From: Larkinella humicola
GTDB taxonomy: Bacteria; Bacteroidota; Bacteroidia; Cytophagales; Spirosomataceae
Assembly: GCF_008727875.1 (NCBI RefSeq)
Contig: NZ_VTWS01000009.1
Span: forward strand, 211,543-275,542
Length of the DNA: 64,000 nucleotides
Reading direction: 5' to 3'
Made by a program: the position numbers and the translations under genes. The stretch's first letter is position 1. The number at the start of each line of letters is the position of its first letter. The notes under the pieces are model-generated. The model saw only the letters and a list, made by a program, of their open reading frames with translations, was not told where the DNA came from and made no database searches. Positions 1 to 8,816 of this stretch are shown here, one piece after another.

Positions 1-1533
1 GGGCAAATCCATGTGCGGCTGTCCTTTTTCGTTCAGTCGGTGCCGGGGCAGAATGAGCGCATGCCACAAATTGGCCCGAAACAGGTTGTTCACCGCCGGT
101 TCCGGCACCTCGAACGACGCACCCTGACGGAGCCAGTTTTCCCAATAGTTCACGATGAACGTCCGGGACGCGGCAAAATCGACGGCTTTGAGTTTTGGAT
201 AATCGGCCTCCGCGACCGCCGGAGAGGGCAGTTTGGCCAGCAGTTCCCGAGTTTCGCCAGCAGCCACTTCGCCGGTACACGTGATTTCGACCGCCGGGTT
301 GGCATTCGCCGTTGACGGTTTATTGATCTGAACCGAAAACCCGGGGCCGGTTTCCAGCATCAGCCAGATCCGGTTGGTTCCCGGCTCCACAACGACCCAG
401 TCGTCGCCCTTCTTTTGGGCTTCCAATAGGCGGTTTTTCGCTTCACTCGTGAGCCGGAAACCGACTGAAACCGGACCGGTTTTGCCCGATAGCCGAACGC
501 GGGTAAGCATCACGCCCGGTAGTTCACCCCGACCGATGACCGGGAGTGTGGTAATCGGCGCGGCAAACTGCTCGATTGCAGCCTGCTGACTCTCGCGCTC
601 CAGTTGGGTCACACAGATCGGCAAACCGTTTACAATCGTCTGGGATTTCCACTGGCTATCGGGCCACAGGAGGTCCAGCCGGAATTTGTGGGGCGAAGCG
701 AAATCGGGCCGTACGTTGGCCCAGCGATCGATGGCAAATTTGTAGAGCGATCCGTGTGCGGGCGCCGTCACCAGCAAATGCCCCCGGGTTCCCAGGTACT
801 TGGTTTGCCAGGAAACATCCCACTGGTTGGGATTTCCGAAATCCTCCCAGCTTTTTTTGAATTGCTCCAGGGAAGCGTCGGGAGTTTTTGCCACCTGATC
901 GAGCGTTCGCTGACCGGTCAGCGAAGCCAGATGCTGCTTAAAATCGACCGGTTTATCGGCCAGCGTGAGGTAAACATCGTGTTCCGGCAACCACATGGCA
1001 CCGTGCCGCAGGAGCTGCTCGAGGGCCACGGAAAAGCCTTCCGTACCGTTTTCGGCCAGTTGAACGGTCAGCACAGGCGCATCGGGTTGCTGCCAGGAGT
1101 CGTCCTTCAGCCGGGAGGCCTGGCCGGGTGAACCGTTGGCCATTAAATAGCCCCACATCGCGTCGTTGTTGATCGTATGCTGGTCTTTGTGGGACGCCAG
1201 TTTGCGGGGAGTTGCCGTGGGTTTCGGCCAGCTTAGATTCACCAGCAGGACATCCACATCGCCCGCGCCGGTATTCAGAACGGATTTGAGAGCCGCCCGG
1301 TCGTTTTTTTCGAGGTTCGCGCCCGTCGGGACGGACACCTGCAAGCCCGGTGAGCGGCCCTGCAGTTGAACCGACTGAATCGTCCGCTGCGGGGACCGGT
1401 GACCAAAGGAAATCTGCACTTTTGCCTGTTGCAACGGGCTGGTCTGCGCGGGTGCAGCCGGGCCGCAAAAAGAACCGGTCAGCCAGACCGTTGAAAAGCA
1501 AAACCAACGACGTATTTTCGTAAAACCGTGCAT
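1..1533 (-). CDS. Large secreted protein, N-terminal part (possible six-hairpin glycosidase-like)
   Basis: An open frame runs without a stop from an ATG at 1531-1533 to the left edge, giving 511 residues with the C-terminus outside the window. The N-terminus is a signal peptide (basic start, hydrophobic core, likely cleavage after APAQ near residue 30), so the product is exported. The last visible part, with WENWLRQGASFEVPEP, FRANLWHALILPR and HMDLP, resembles the entry into an (alpha/alpha)6 barrel of bacterial six-hairpin glycosidases; this is a recognition by eye, not a search result. The gene lies about 60 bp downstream of susD on the same strand and is probably the degradative enzyme of that SusCD locus. 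Secretion is well supported; the enzymatic class is tentative. Confidence 0.6.
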   Translation of the reverse strand, partial: MHGFTKIRRWFCFSTVWLTGSFCGPAAPAQTSPLQQAKVQISFGHRSPQRTIQSVQLQGRSPGLQVSVPTGANLEKNDRAALKSVLNTGAGDVDVLLVNLSWPKPTATPRKLASHKDQHTINNDAMWGYLMANGSPGQASRLKDDSWQQPDAPVLTVQLAENGTEGFSVALEQLLRHGAMWLPEHDVYLTLADKPVDFKQHLASLTGQRTLDQVAKTPDASLEQFKKSWEDFGNPNQWDVSWQTKYLGTRGHLLVTAPAHGSLYKFAIDRWANVRPDFASPHKFRLDLLWPDSQWKSQTIVNGLPICVTQLERESQQAAIEQFAAPITTLPVIGRGELPGVMLTRVRLSGKTGPVSVGFRLTSEAKNRLLEAQKKGDDWVVVEPGTNRIWLMLETGPGFSVQINKPSTANANPAVEITCTGEVAAGETRELLAKLPSPAVAEADYPKLKAVDFAASRTFIVNYWENWLRQGASFEVPEPAVNNLFRANLWHALILPRHRLNEKGQPHMDLP

Positions 1534-1592
1534 AATGAATCGGAATAACCCCCGGCTGAATGGAAACCCGCTCAGCCGGGGTGGTAACGTAC

Positions 1593-3233
1593 TCAATAAT
1601 TGGGATTCTGCGTCAATTTCGAATTTTTATCGATCGCTGACTGCGGAATGGGCAGGACATAATTCTTTTCCGGGAAAAACACTTTGGCCCCTCCGGCTGC
1701 CGGAATGACGGTATAGACCGGTTTTCCGCCCACCATGTCAATTTTCATAGCGTGGACCGTTCCGTTCAATACTTTTTCGGCCAGCTTCAGCCGCATTAGG
1801 TCGGGCAGGCGTTTGTCTTCAAAAGCCAGCTCGACCCGGCGTTCGCGGTGAATGGCCACCCGCATCTGCGCGGGGGTCATGCCGGGCGTTAAGGGCGGTA
1901 GTTCGGAACGGGCCCGCACCAGATTGACGGCACTGTAAACCGATTCGTCGGCCCCAACGGCTTCGTTCTGCGCTTCGGCATACCCCAGTAACACCTCTGC
2001 ATACCGGAAGAGAATGAAATTGGCCCCGTTCAGGTTGTTGTTGACGCTGGCGTATTTCGTGTTCATGCCTTTTCGCAGGTAATACCCGGTTTTGGTCGAT
2101 ACACTGCTGTTGTTCAAATCCGTCGCATTCAGGCTGCCCACGCCCTGTTTCATGATCATCAGATCGCCCAGCCAGGTCGAACCGTCGTAGACAATCGACT
2201 GATAAAAACGTTTTTCGCGGTTCACGTAGGGGTTTTGCGGATCGTAGCCGGAACCGGGTGCCGTGATGGGCAGACCGTTGGCCATGGCATATTCATCCAC
2301 GATGTCCTGCGTCGGATCGACATGCCCAAAACCGGTCAGGGTGCCATACACAAAGCGGGGGCCGAGATACGACTCCCGGTAGTTGGCCAGCGCGGTTCCG
2401 CCCAGGTGCTGCCGGTCGAAGATCACCTCCACATTGTTGTTATTTTCCTCAAAAAACAAGGTGTTGTAGTCCGGAAACAGGCTGTATGCTTTCAGATCCA
2501 TCACTTTTTTGTAGGTGGCAGCCGCCACTGCCCATTTGGCTTTGTCGTTGGTGGCATTTTTCAGCGGACTGGCGTTAAACAACTCGGTCCACGCCTTTAA
2601 GGTCAGGGCAGCGCCTTTGGTGGCCCGGCCCGCTTCGGCCGTGACGGGCAAATCCTCCGCACTGGCCGCGCACTCATCGGCGATGAACTTATAGGTTTCT
2701 TCCGAGGTATTGCGGGGCCGGAAAATGGCGTCGCCCTGCGTACTTTGGTTCAGCACATCGGTGATAATCGGTACTCCGCCGTGCGATACCCACAACAGCG
2801 AATAATAATAGGCCCGCAAAAACCGGGCTTCCCCCAGCCGCTGTTTTTTCCACGCATCCGGCAAGGCCGACGCCGTTACTTTGGCAATGAACAGGTTCGC
2901 TTTCCGGATCTGAACGTACAGCGCCCACCGGTTGGGGGCATTGCTGGGCGTATAAATCGACGCCCCGTACAGGATGGCGCTCGTCCGGCCAGCCTGCCCA
3001 TTCAGGGAATTGTCGGAATAGTTTTCCCAGGGATCACCGGAGTCCATGGTCGGAACACCGGCATACACATCGTGCAAAAACAGATCGGCGTTGGCGGTGC
3101 TGCTCCATAGAGTTCCGTCGGATACCTGATCGCGGGGTTCTACTTCCAGAAAATCCTGGCAGGAAGAAATGCCCAGAACGAGGCAGAGCAAAGCGACGAT
3201 GCGGGTTCGTCTTTTGATAAATAAATTGTTCAT
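1593..3233 (-). CDS. RagB/SusD family nutrient-binding outer-membrane lipoprotein
   Basis: SusD-type surface lipoprotein of about 546 residues that would cap the SusC barrel encoded just upstream and bind the oligomeric nutrient. The start at 3231-3233 (MNNLFIKRR) puts a normal lipoprotein signal in front of the lipobox LGISSC (Cys25); the frame also opens seven codons earlier but that would overlap the susC stop. Family marks are the DFLEVEPRDQVSDG opening, the helical RFLRAYYYSLLWVSHGGVPI block near residue 145, and the C-terminal PIPQSAIDKNSKLTQNPNY typical of SusD ends. It lies 20 bp downstream of susC and is co-transcribed with it. The substrate cannot be read from the sequence. Confidence 0.93.
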   Translation of the reverse strand: MNNLFIKRRTRIVALLCLVLGISSCQDFLEVEPRDQVSDGTLWSSTANADLFLHDVYAGVPTMDSGDPWENYSDNSLNGQAGRTSAILYGASIYTPSNAPNRWALYVQIRKANLFIAKVTASALPDAWKKQRLGEARFLRAYYYSLLWVSHGGVPIITDVLNQSTQGDAIFRPRNTSEETYKFIADECAASAEDLPVTAEAGRATKGAALTLKAWTELFNASPLKNATNDKAKWAVAAATYKKVMDLKAYSLFPDYNTLFFEENNNNVEVIFDRQHLGGTALANYRESYLGPRFVYGTLTGFGHVDPTQDIVDEYAMANGLPITAPGSGYDPQNPYVNREKRFYQSIVYDGSTWLGDLMIMKQGVGSLNATDLNNSSVSTKTGYYLRKGMNTKYASVNNNLNGANFILFRYAEVLLGYAEAQNEAVGADESVYSAVNLVRARSELPPLTPGMTPAQMRVAIHRERRVELAFEDKRLPDLMRLKLAEKVLNGTVHAMKIDMVGGKPVYTVIPAAGGAKVFFPEKNYVLPIPQSAIDKNSKLTQNPNY

Positions 3234-3253
3234 AATCAGTCTCGTTTGAATCA

Positions 3254-6200
3254 TTAAAAGGTCACATTCAGGCCAACTGAGAATACTTTTTGCTGCGGAT
3301 ACGACCAGGGACCGTTGGGCTGCCAGGAGTTGTTCGGACCGATTTCCGGGTCATAATTCACCAGTTTGGTCCACGTCAGCAGATTTTGACCGGAAACGTA
3401 AACCCGTACGTTCTGAATTTTCATCTTCTGCGTCACCGACGAAGGCAGACTGTAGGCCAGTGTCGCATTTTTCAGACGCAGGTAGCTTGCATCGCCCACC
3501 CAGAAAGAAGAAATCTGCGAATTGTTGACCGTCGGTGAGGACGTCAGCCGGGGGTTTTTCGCATCCGGATTTTCGGGGGTCCAGTAGTCAAAATTCTGAA
3601 CGTAAGGCAGCATCGTATCCCAGAAGGGCATCACGGACGAGGGCTGATAATACCAGTTGGTTCTGGCCGTTCCCTGAAACAGCAGGTCCAGCGTGAAGCC
3701 TTTGTAGCGGACGTTGGGCGAGAGGCCGTAAATAATGCGCGGGGTAGCCGCCGGATCACCGATGGCGGTCAAATCGTTGTCATTGATCTTTCCGTCGCCG
3801 TTCAGGTCGGCATACCGGATGTCGCCCGGTTGCACTTTTCCCCACGGCTGGACGGCAATCCCCGGTTTCAGATTCCCGGCTTCGTCAAAATCACTCACCT
3901 GAAAATAGCCCAGGTCCTGAAAGCCAAACTGCGTGCCCAGCGAACGGCCGGTCAGCTGGCGGTTGGGATTGTTGGCAGTCACCGGCGACTCGAAAACCTG
4001 GAGCAGTTTGTTCTTGGCGTACGTAAAATTGCCTCCGAGTGACACCTGAAGGTCGTTCGAAAACCGGTAATTGGTCGCGAACGACAGGTCGATTCCGCGG
4101 TTGTCCATGATCCCGGCGTTCACCTGACTCAAAGCGACCCCGTATTCGGCCGGCACCACCACATCGGGATTGACCAGCATATTCGAGCGTTTTTCGTAGA
4201 AATAATCGGCCTCGAACGTAAACCGCCCCTTCCATAAGGTCGCTTCCAGCCCAATATCGGTTTTCTTCGCCCGCTCCCAGGTGATGTTCGGATTGGATTC
4301 GGCCCGCTCCCGGATGCCCTGAACGGCGTTTTTGCCGATGACGTAGTTAGTCCCCAACACGCTGTAGGTGCTCAGGTACTGAAACGCACTTCCGGCCAGC
4401 GCGCCCACTTCGCCGTAGGAACCCCGGAGTTTCAGGTTGTCGAGCCAGGAGACCTGGTTTTTCAGGAACGGTTCTTCCGACAGCCGCCAGCCGAGCGAAA
4501 AGGCGGGGAAAAAACCGTACCGTTTGTCGGACGCAAAAAAGTAGCTGCCGTCGTAGCGGCCACTGGCTTCCACGAGGTATTTATCAGCATAATCGTAGGT
4601 CACGCGATACACCAGACCCATCTGCCGGGCCGAACTCGAAATGCCCGCGGTAGACATGTCCGCCTGGCTGGAACTGCCCATGTTGATTTCGTCCACCAGC
4701 AGATTAAAGTTCCGGCGGCTGGCACTCAGGCTGGCCAGGTCGTTGGATTTGGCTTCAAAAATACCCAGCGCGCCAATCGTACTTTTCCCGAATGAGCGGC
4801 TGTAGTTCAACCCTGCCTGATAGGTAATCTGCTGAATCTGGTCGAGTCCCTGACTGAGCGACGGTTTAGCCTGACCAAAAACACCATCTTTGATCACATA
4901 CGGCCTTTTTGTGGTATCAATCGACGCTTTCTGAACCGGCAAAGTCCACGTTTTACTCACAATGGTCGTGGGGTCGTAGGCAATCGTTCCTTTGAATTTT
5001 AAGCCGGGAATGAACGGAATGTCCTGCTCGATCGACAACTGGGAATACAGGGCCGAAGTGTTGGTTTTCTGGTAACCGCTGTTGAAAAGACTGCCCGTGA
5101 CGAAGGTTCCATACATGCCATTGCTGTATTGCAGCGGGCCGTAGAGCGGGTGTAGATAGCCGATTAGTTCGAAAATCCGGCCTGTGGCAATCGAAGGATA
5201 TTTGCCCTGTTGTACCCAGCCGTTCAGGTTCATCGAAATCTTGGTGGTTCGGGTGGCCTGCGCGTCCAGGTTGATGGCCACATTGTAGCGGTTCTGGCCC
5301 GTCGCGTCCCACATCCCGTCCTGATGCTGATACCCCAGACTGGCGTAATACCGTGCTTTGTCGGTGCCGCCCGACAGTTCCAAGTTGTGGGACGTCAGGA
5401 GGGAATTTTTGTTGATCAGCGAACCCCAGATGTCTTTAAACGTGGGATACGCATCGGGATCCGAACCGTCCTGGTATTTCTGCAGGGCGTAATTGGAAAA
5501 CGGAATCGGCAGTCCTTCGTTTTTGGCGGCCGCATTCCGCAGCAGCGCGTATTGGTACGAAGTGACATAGTCCGGCAAAACCGTCGGGTTCTGAAAACCC
5601 ACGTAGCCATTATACGTCAGCGACGGTGCCCCGGTTTTTCCGCGTTTGGTCGTAATCAGGATTACGCCGTTGGCACCGGCCACGCCGTAGGGCGCCACGG
5701 CCGCGGCATCTTTCAAGACCGTAAACGACTCGATGGTGTTGGGGTCAAGTTGCTGAAAACTGCGCGGAATGTTGTCGACAATCAGCAGTGGCTGGTTGTT
5801 GCCGGTGGACGAAACGCCCCGGATGAAGATGTTCGAGCCGTCGCGGCCTGGTTCACCAGAGCCTTGCTTGACAATGACGCCCGACAACCGGCCACCCAGC
5901 CCGTTGCTCAGGTTGGTGATGGGAATCGACGCCACTTCTTTGCCTTTCAGCGTCGATACGGCCGCCGTAACCGACGTTTTCTTCTGCACCCCGTAGCCGA
6001 CCACGACCACTTCGTTGAGCGATTTGGTATCGGCGTTCAGGGCAATGTCCAGTACGGTAGTGCTGCCGACGAGGATTTCCTGGCTTTCGTAGCCCAGAAA
6101 ACTGACCACCAGCACGGTTTTGTCGTCGGGAACGACGATGGAGTACAGGCCTTTTTCATCCGTGGTGGTTCCGCGCTGCGAGCCTTTGATGAGGATGCTC

Positions 6201-6406
6201 ACGCCGGGCAGCAGTTCGTTTTTCTCGGCATCGACTACTTTCCCTTTTACGGTGAAATCGACCAGCCGCGATGCCGACGGGCCTGCCGGAACCCGGACAC
6301 CCGCATCGGCGGCCAATGCTGACCCGGCGAAGCCCGTCGCCACCAGAAACTGGAGACCGCTTAGAACCAGGAATACCCAGGGGCTACTCTGTAATGCTTT
6401 TTTCAT
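3254..6406 (-). CDS. SusC/RagA family TonB-linked outer-membrane transporter
   Basis: TonB-dependent outer-membrane barrel (1050 residues) that imports the ligand handed over by the SusD partner. In order: signal peptide (residues 1 to about 33), a carboxypeptidase-regulatory-like beta-sandwich (about 50-125, with DEKGLYSIVVPDD), the plug entered by SLNEVVVVGYGVQKK, the plug motifs RGVSSTGNNQPLLIVDNIP and NGVILITTKRGK, then a large barrel ending in SVGLNVTF with a terminal Phe. It has no N-terminal STN domain, so it is not the FecR-signalling type, unlike the copy at 34030. The gene faces away from nuoL and leads the susC-susD-enzyme operon. Confidence 0.95.
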   Translation of the reverse strand: MKKALQSSPWVFLVLSGLQFLVATGFAGSALAADAGVRVPAGPSASRLVDFTVKGKVVDAEKNELLPGVSILIKGSQRGTTTDEKGLYSIVVPDDKTVLVVSFLGYESQEILVGSTTVLDIALNADTKSLNEVVVVGYGVQKKTSVTAAVSTLKGKEVASIPITNLSNGLGGRLSGVIVKQGSGEPGRDGSNIFIRGVSSTGNNQPLLIVDNIPRSFQQLDPNTIESFTVLKDAAAVAPYGVAGANGVILITTKRGKTGAPSLTYNGYVGFQNPTVLPDYVTSYQYALLRNAAAKNEGLPIPFSNYALQKYQDGSDPDAYPTFKDIWGSLINKNSLLTSHNLELSGGTDKARYYASLGYQHQDGMWDATGQNRYNVAINLDAQATRTTKISMNLNGWVQQGKYPSIATGRIFELIGYLHPLYGPLQYSNGMYGTFVTGSLFNSGYQKTNTSALYSQLSIEQDIPFIPGLKFKGTIAYDPTTIVSKTWTLPVQKASIDTTKRPYVIKDGVFGQAKPSLSQGLDQIQQITYQAGLNYSRSFGKSTIGALGIFEAKSNDLASLSASRRNFNLLVDEINMGSSSQADMSTAGISSSARQMGLVYRVTYDYADKYLVEASGRYDGSYFFASDKRYGFFPAFSLGWRLSEEPFLKNQVSWLDNLKLRGSYGEVGALAGSAFQYLSTYSVLGTNYVIGKNAVQGIRERAESNPNITWERAKKTDIGLEATLWKGRFTFEADYFYEKRSNMLVNPDVVVPAEYGVALSQVNAGIMDNRGIDLSFATNYRFSNDLQVSLGGNFTYAKNKLLQVFESPVTANNPNRQLTGRSLGTQFGFQDLGYFQVSDFDEAGNLKPGIAVQPWGKVQPGDIRYADLNGDGKINDNDLTAIGDPAATPRIIYGLSPNVRYKGFTLDLLFQGTARTNWYYQPSSVMPFWDTMLPYVQNFDYWTPENPDAKNPRLTSSPTVNNSQISSFWVGDASYLRLKNATLAYSLPSSVTQKMKIQNVRVYVSGQNLLTWTKLVNYDPEIGPNNSWQPNGPWSYPQQKVFSVGLNVTF

Positions 6407-6864
6407 AGTCTGGAGTCATTATTTTTTGTTAAAAAGTAGGGAGTACGTGGCAGTCTGATGGCGGCAAAATCAAAAACCACCCCTAACACGGATCTGTGGG
6501 AGCCGTGTACTCATTTTTCCAAAAAATAATTTTGATTCCGGGAGTTGAAAGGATGTTGGCGGGCGGGGTTGGCTAGCCCAGTGCTATTGTTTCCTACATA
6601 CACAAAACCGAGCCAACCTGCTGCTTACCGCCCCAGCAATTTCCGGAACGGTTTCAGAAGCAGCCCGCCGATCCGTCGGAATCGTGATGCGCATCGAATC
6701 GCTGTGGGTGGTAAAAAACAGAACGAAAAACGAGACTCTGTCCACGGGAGATTCATGCTGTAATTTTCGGTAGCTTGTGAGGTTGTTACGGCCAACTAAT
6801 TATTTTTATTGGTCGGTTTATTCAGGATATTTGCCCCGGCAAACGTCCGGCGTTATCTTGCGCG
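6407..6864. other. Divergent intergenic region susC / nuoL
   Basis: About 460 bp between the divergent susC and nuoL starts. I see no convincing gene. A 72-codon plus-strand ORF at 6545-6763 has no recognisable features. Weak inverted repeats exist (GAGTACGTGG near 6450 with CCGTGTACTC near 6505; GGTTGGCT near 6568 with AGCCAACC near 6612), which might be operator-like or chance. Promoters for both flanking genes must lie here, but no clear Bacteroidota -33/-7 pair was identified. Confidence 0.5.
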
Positions 6865-8781
6865 ATGTTCGACGAAAATACCATCCAAAATCTTCTCTGG
6901 CTTCTCATCGTTCTGCCCTTTCTGAGCGGCACCCTGAGCCTGTTGGCGGGTCGGCGAATGAATTCCAGGGCTGGTGGTGTAGCTGCAGCGCTGACGCTGA
7001 TCGGACTGGTCCTGTCGGTCGTCGTAGCCACCCAAACCGGCACCCATGTCCTGACCTTCCACACGGACTGGCTTCTGATTCCGGGTCGGGCGGTTCCCAT
7101 CACTTTCCGGCTCGACGCGCTCACCTGGCTGATGCTGATCATTGTTCATTTCATCGCACTGCTGGTCCAGATTTACTCCATTTCCTACCTGCACGACGAG
7201 CGCGACCGGTACCGGTATTTCGGGTTTCTGAGTCTCTTCATCGGTTCCATGCTCGGCATCGTTCTGGCGGGCAATCTGATTGTTCTGTACGCTTTCTGGG
7301 AACTGGTCGGCCTGTCGTCGTATCTGCTCATCGGTTTCTGGTTCCAAAAACCGGCTGCGGCTGCGGCCGCTAAAAAGGCATTTATCATGAACCGCATCGG
7401 CGATGCGGGGTTTCTCCTCGGCATTTTTCTGTTGCTTTTTCAATCAGGAACCACCGAACTGACCGAACTCTCCGATCTATTTGTGTCCAACGGGCCGCTG
7501 GCGACGCTGACCGGTTTTTGCCTCTTTTGCGGTTGTATTGGCAAGTCGGCCCAGTTTCCGCTCACCACCTGGCTCCCCGACGCGATGGAAGGGCCAACGC
7601 CGGTTTCGGCCCTGATCCATGCCGCCACGATGGTGGCTGCCGGTATTTTTCTGCTCGCCCGCATCCACTTTTTATTGACGCCCGACGCCCTGCTGATCAT
7701 TACCGGTATCGGCACGATTACCATGCTGATGGCGGCTTATTCGGCTCTCTATCAAACCGATATTAAAAAAGTACTGGCCTATTCCACCGTCTCGCAACTC
7801 GGCCTGATGGTGATCGGGATGGGAACCAGCAACGTAACCGGAGCGCTTTTTCACCTGACGACGCACGCGTTTTTTAAAGCCGGGCTGTTTCTGGCGGCCG
7901 GGTCGGTCATTCACGGCGTTCATACGCAGGACATGCGGCAGATGGGCGGTTTACGCAAAGCGATGCCCCTCACCTTTGTCGGTTGGGCGGTTTGTGCGGC
8001 TGCGCTGGCCGGCATTCCCTTTTTCTCCGGTTTTTTATCGAAAGAAACCATTCTCACCGGTGCGTTCGGCTGGGCGGGTGCACAGGGCGGTTTGGCCTAC
8101 AGCATCCCCGTGCTGGCAGTTTTGTCGTCCGGACTAACGGCCTGTTACATGGCCCGGCAAGGTCAGCTGGTGTTCTTTGGAAGTTATCGGCCGGCTGACC
8201 CCGTGGGTAGTGCGCCCGTTCACGAATCCGGCCCGATGCTCACCGCGCCCGTTCTATTGCTGGCGGTTTTATCCATCGGTTTTGTGTTTTCCGGAAACCC
8301 GTTCTCGGCGGAACAGAGCTGGTTTTTCCGGTTATTTCCCGCCGTCGGCGATCACGGGGGCCATCTGTGGATTGCGCTGCTTTCCATTTCAGTGGTTGTG
8401 GTTGGTGGGTGGCTGGGCTGGCGAATGCCGGTTTCGACCCAATCCACTTCCCTGAGTCGTTTGTCGGAACACAACTGGTACCTCGACGGCTTCTACAAAC
8501 GGCTGATTGTTCGGCCTTTCGTTCGGCTGGCGTATCTTTCATACGGTTTCGACCGCCGGGTCATCGACAAGCTGGTTGACTTCGCCGGTATTGGCACTGT
8601 CGTGCTGGCACACATGATCGGCTGGGCCGATCGTATGATTGTTGATGGACTCGTCAACGGGGCGTCGTGGCTGGCCCATCGGCTGGGCAACCTGACGCGA
8701 TCCGTGCAAAACGGCCGGGTGCAATCCTACATTGCCAGCGCGGTGGTAGGTTTATTAGTCATTCTCTGGTTTTTGATCTAG
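6865..8781 (+). CDS. nuoL: NADH-quinone oxidoreductase subunit L (antiporter-like)
   Basis: Membrane proton-pumping subunit of complex I, 638 residues with many hydrophobic segments, close to the usual NuoL length. Conserved features are AFWELVGLSSYLLIGFW with Glu146 (equivalent of the essential TM5 glutamate), GKSAQFPLTTWLPDAMEGPT with Lys227, and IHAATMVAAG. The C-terminus carries the NWYLDGFYKRLIV segment and a final hydrophobic helix, matching the lateral-helix end typical of NuoL rather than of Mrp or hydrogenase homologues. The ATG start follows from the hydrophobic onset. nuoM follows 35 bp downstream. Unusually, no other nuo gene lies within the window on either side. Confidence 0.93.
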   Translation: MFDENTIQNLLWLLIVLPFLSGTLSLLAGRRMNSRAGGVAAALTLIGLVLSVVVATQTGTHVLTFHTDWLLIPGRAVPITFRLDALTWLMLIIVHFIALLVQIYSISYLHDERDRYRYFGFLSLFIGSMLGIVLAGNLIVLYAFWELVGLSSYLLIGFWFQKPAAAAAAKKAFIMNRIGDAGFLLGIFLLLFQSGTTELTELSDLFVSNGPLATLTGFCLFCGCIGKSAQFPLTTWLPDAMEGPTPVSALIHAATMVAAGIFLLARIHFLLTPDALLIITGIGTITMLMAAYSALYQTDIKKVLAYSTVSQLGLMVIGMGTSNVTGALFHLTTHAFFKAGLFLAAGSVIHGVHTQDMRQMGGLRKAMPLTFVGWAVCAAALAGIPFFSGFLSKETILTGAFGWAGAQGGLAYSIPVLAVLSSGLTACYMARQGQLVFFGSYRPADPVGSAPVHESGPMLTAPVLLLAVLSIGFVFSGNPFSAEQSWFFRLFPAVGDHGGHLWIALLSISVVVVGGWLGWRMPVSTQSTSLSRLSEHNWYLDGFYKRLIVRPFVRLAYLSYGFDRRVIDKLVDFAGIGTVVLAHMIGWADRMIVDGLVNGASWLAHRLGNLTRSVQNGRVQSYIASAVVGLLVILWFLI

Positions 8782-8816
8782 TCGGCACCCGCTTGGGCGG
8801 TTTCCGGCAAACTATT

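Noticed and set aside
953..1507. 184-codon minus-strand ORF near the left edge
   Set aside because: It lies in another frame inside the longer open frame 1-1533, which has a signal peptide and protein-like composition; the 184-codon version is Arg/Gly/Pro-rich shadow sequence.
6545..6763. 72-codon plus-strand ORF in the susC-nuoL gap
   Set aside because: No domain, signal peptide or conserved look, and it lies in a divergent promoter region.
6865..8781. NuoL as DabB of a bicarbonate (DAB) system
   Set aside because: No DabA gene is adjacent, the C-terminal end is NuoL-like, and nuoM follows directly.
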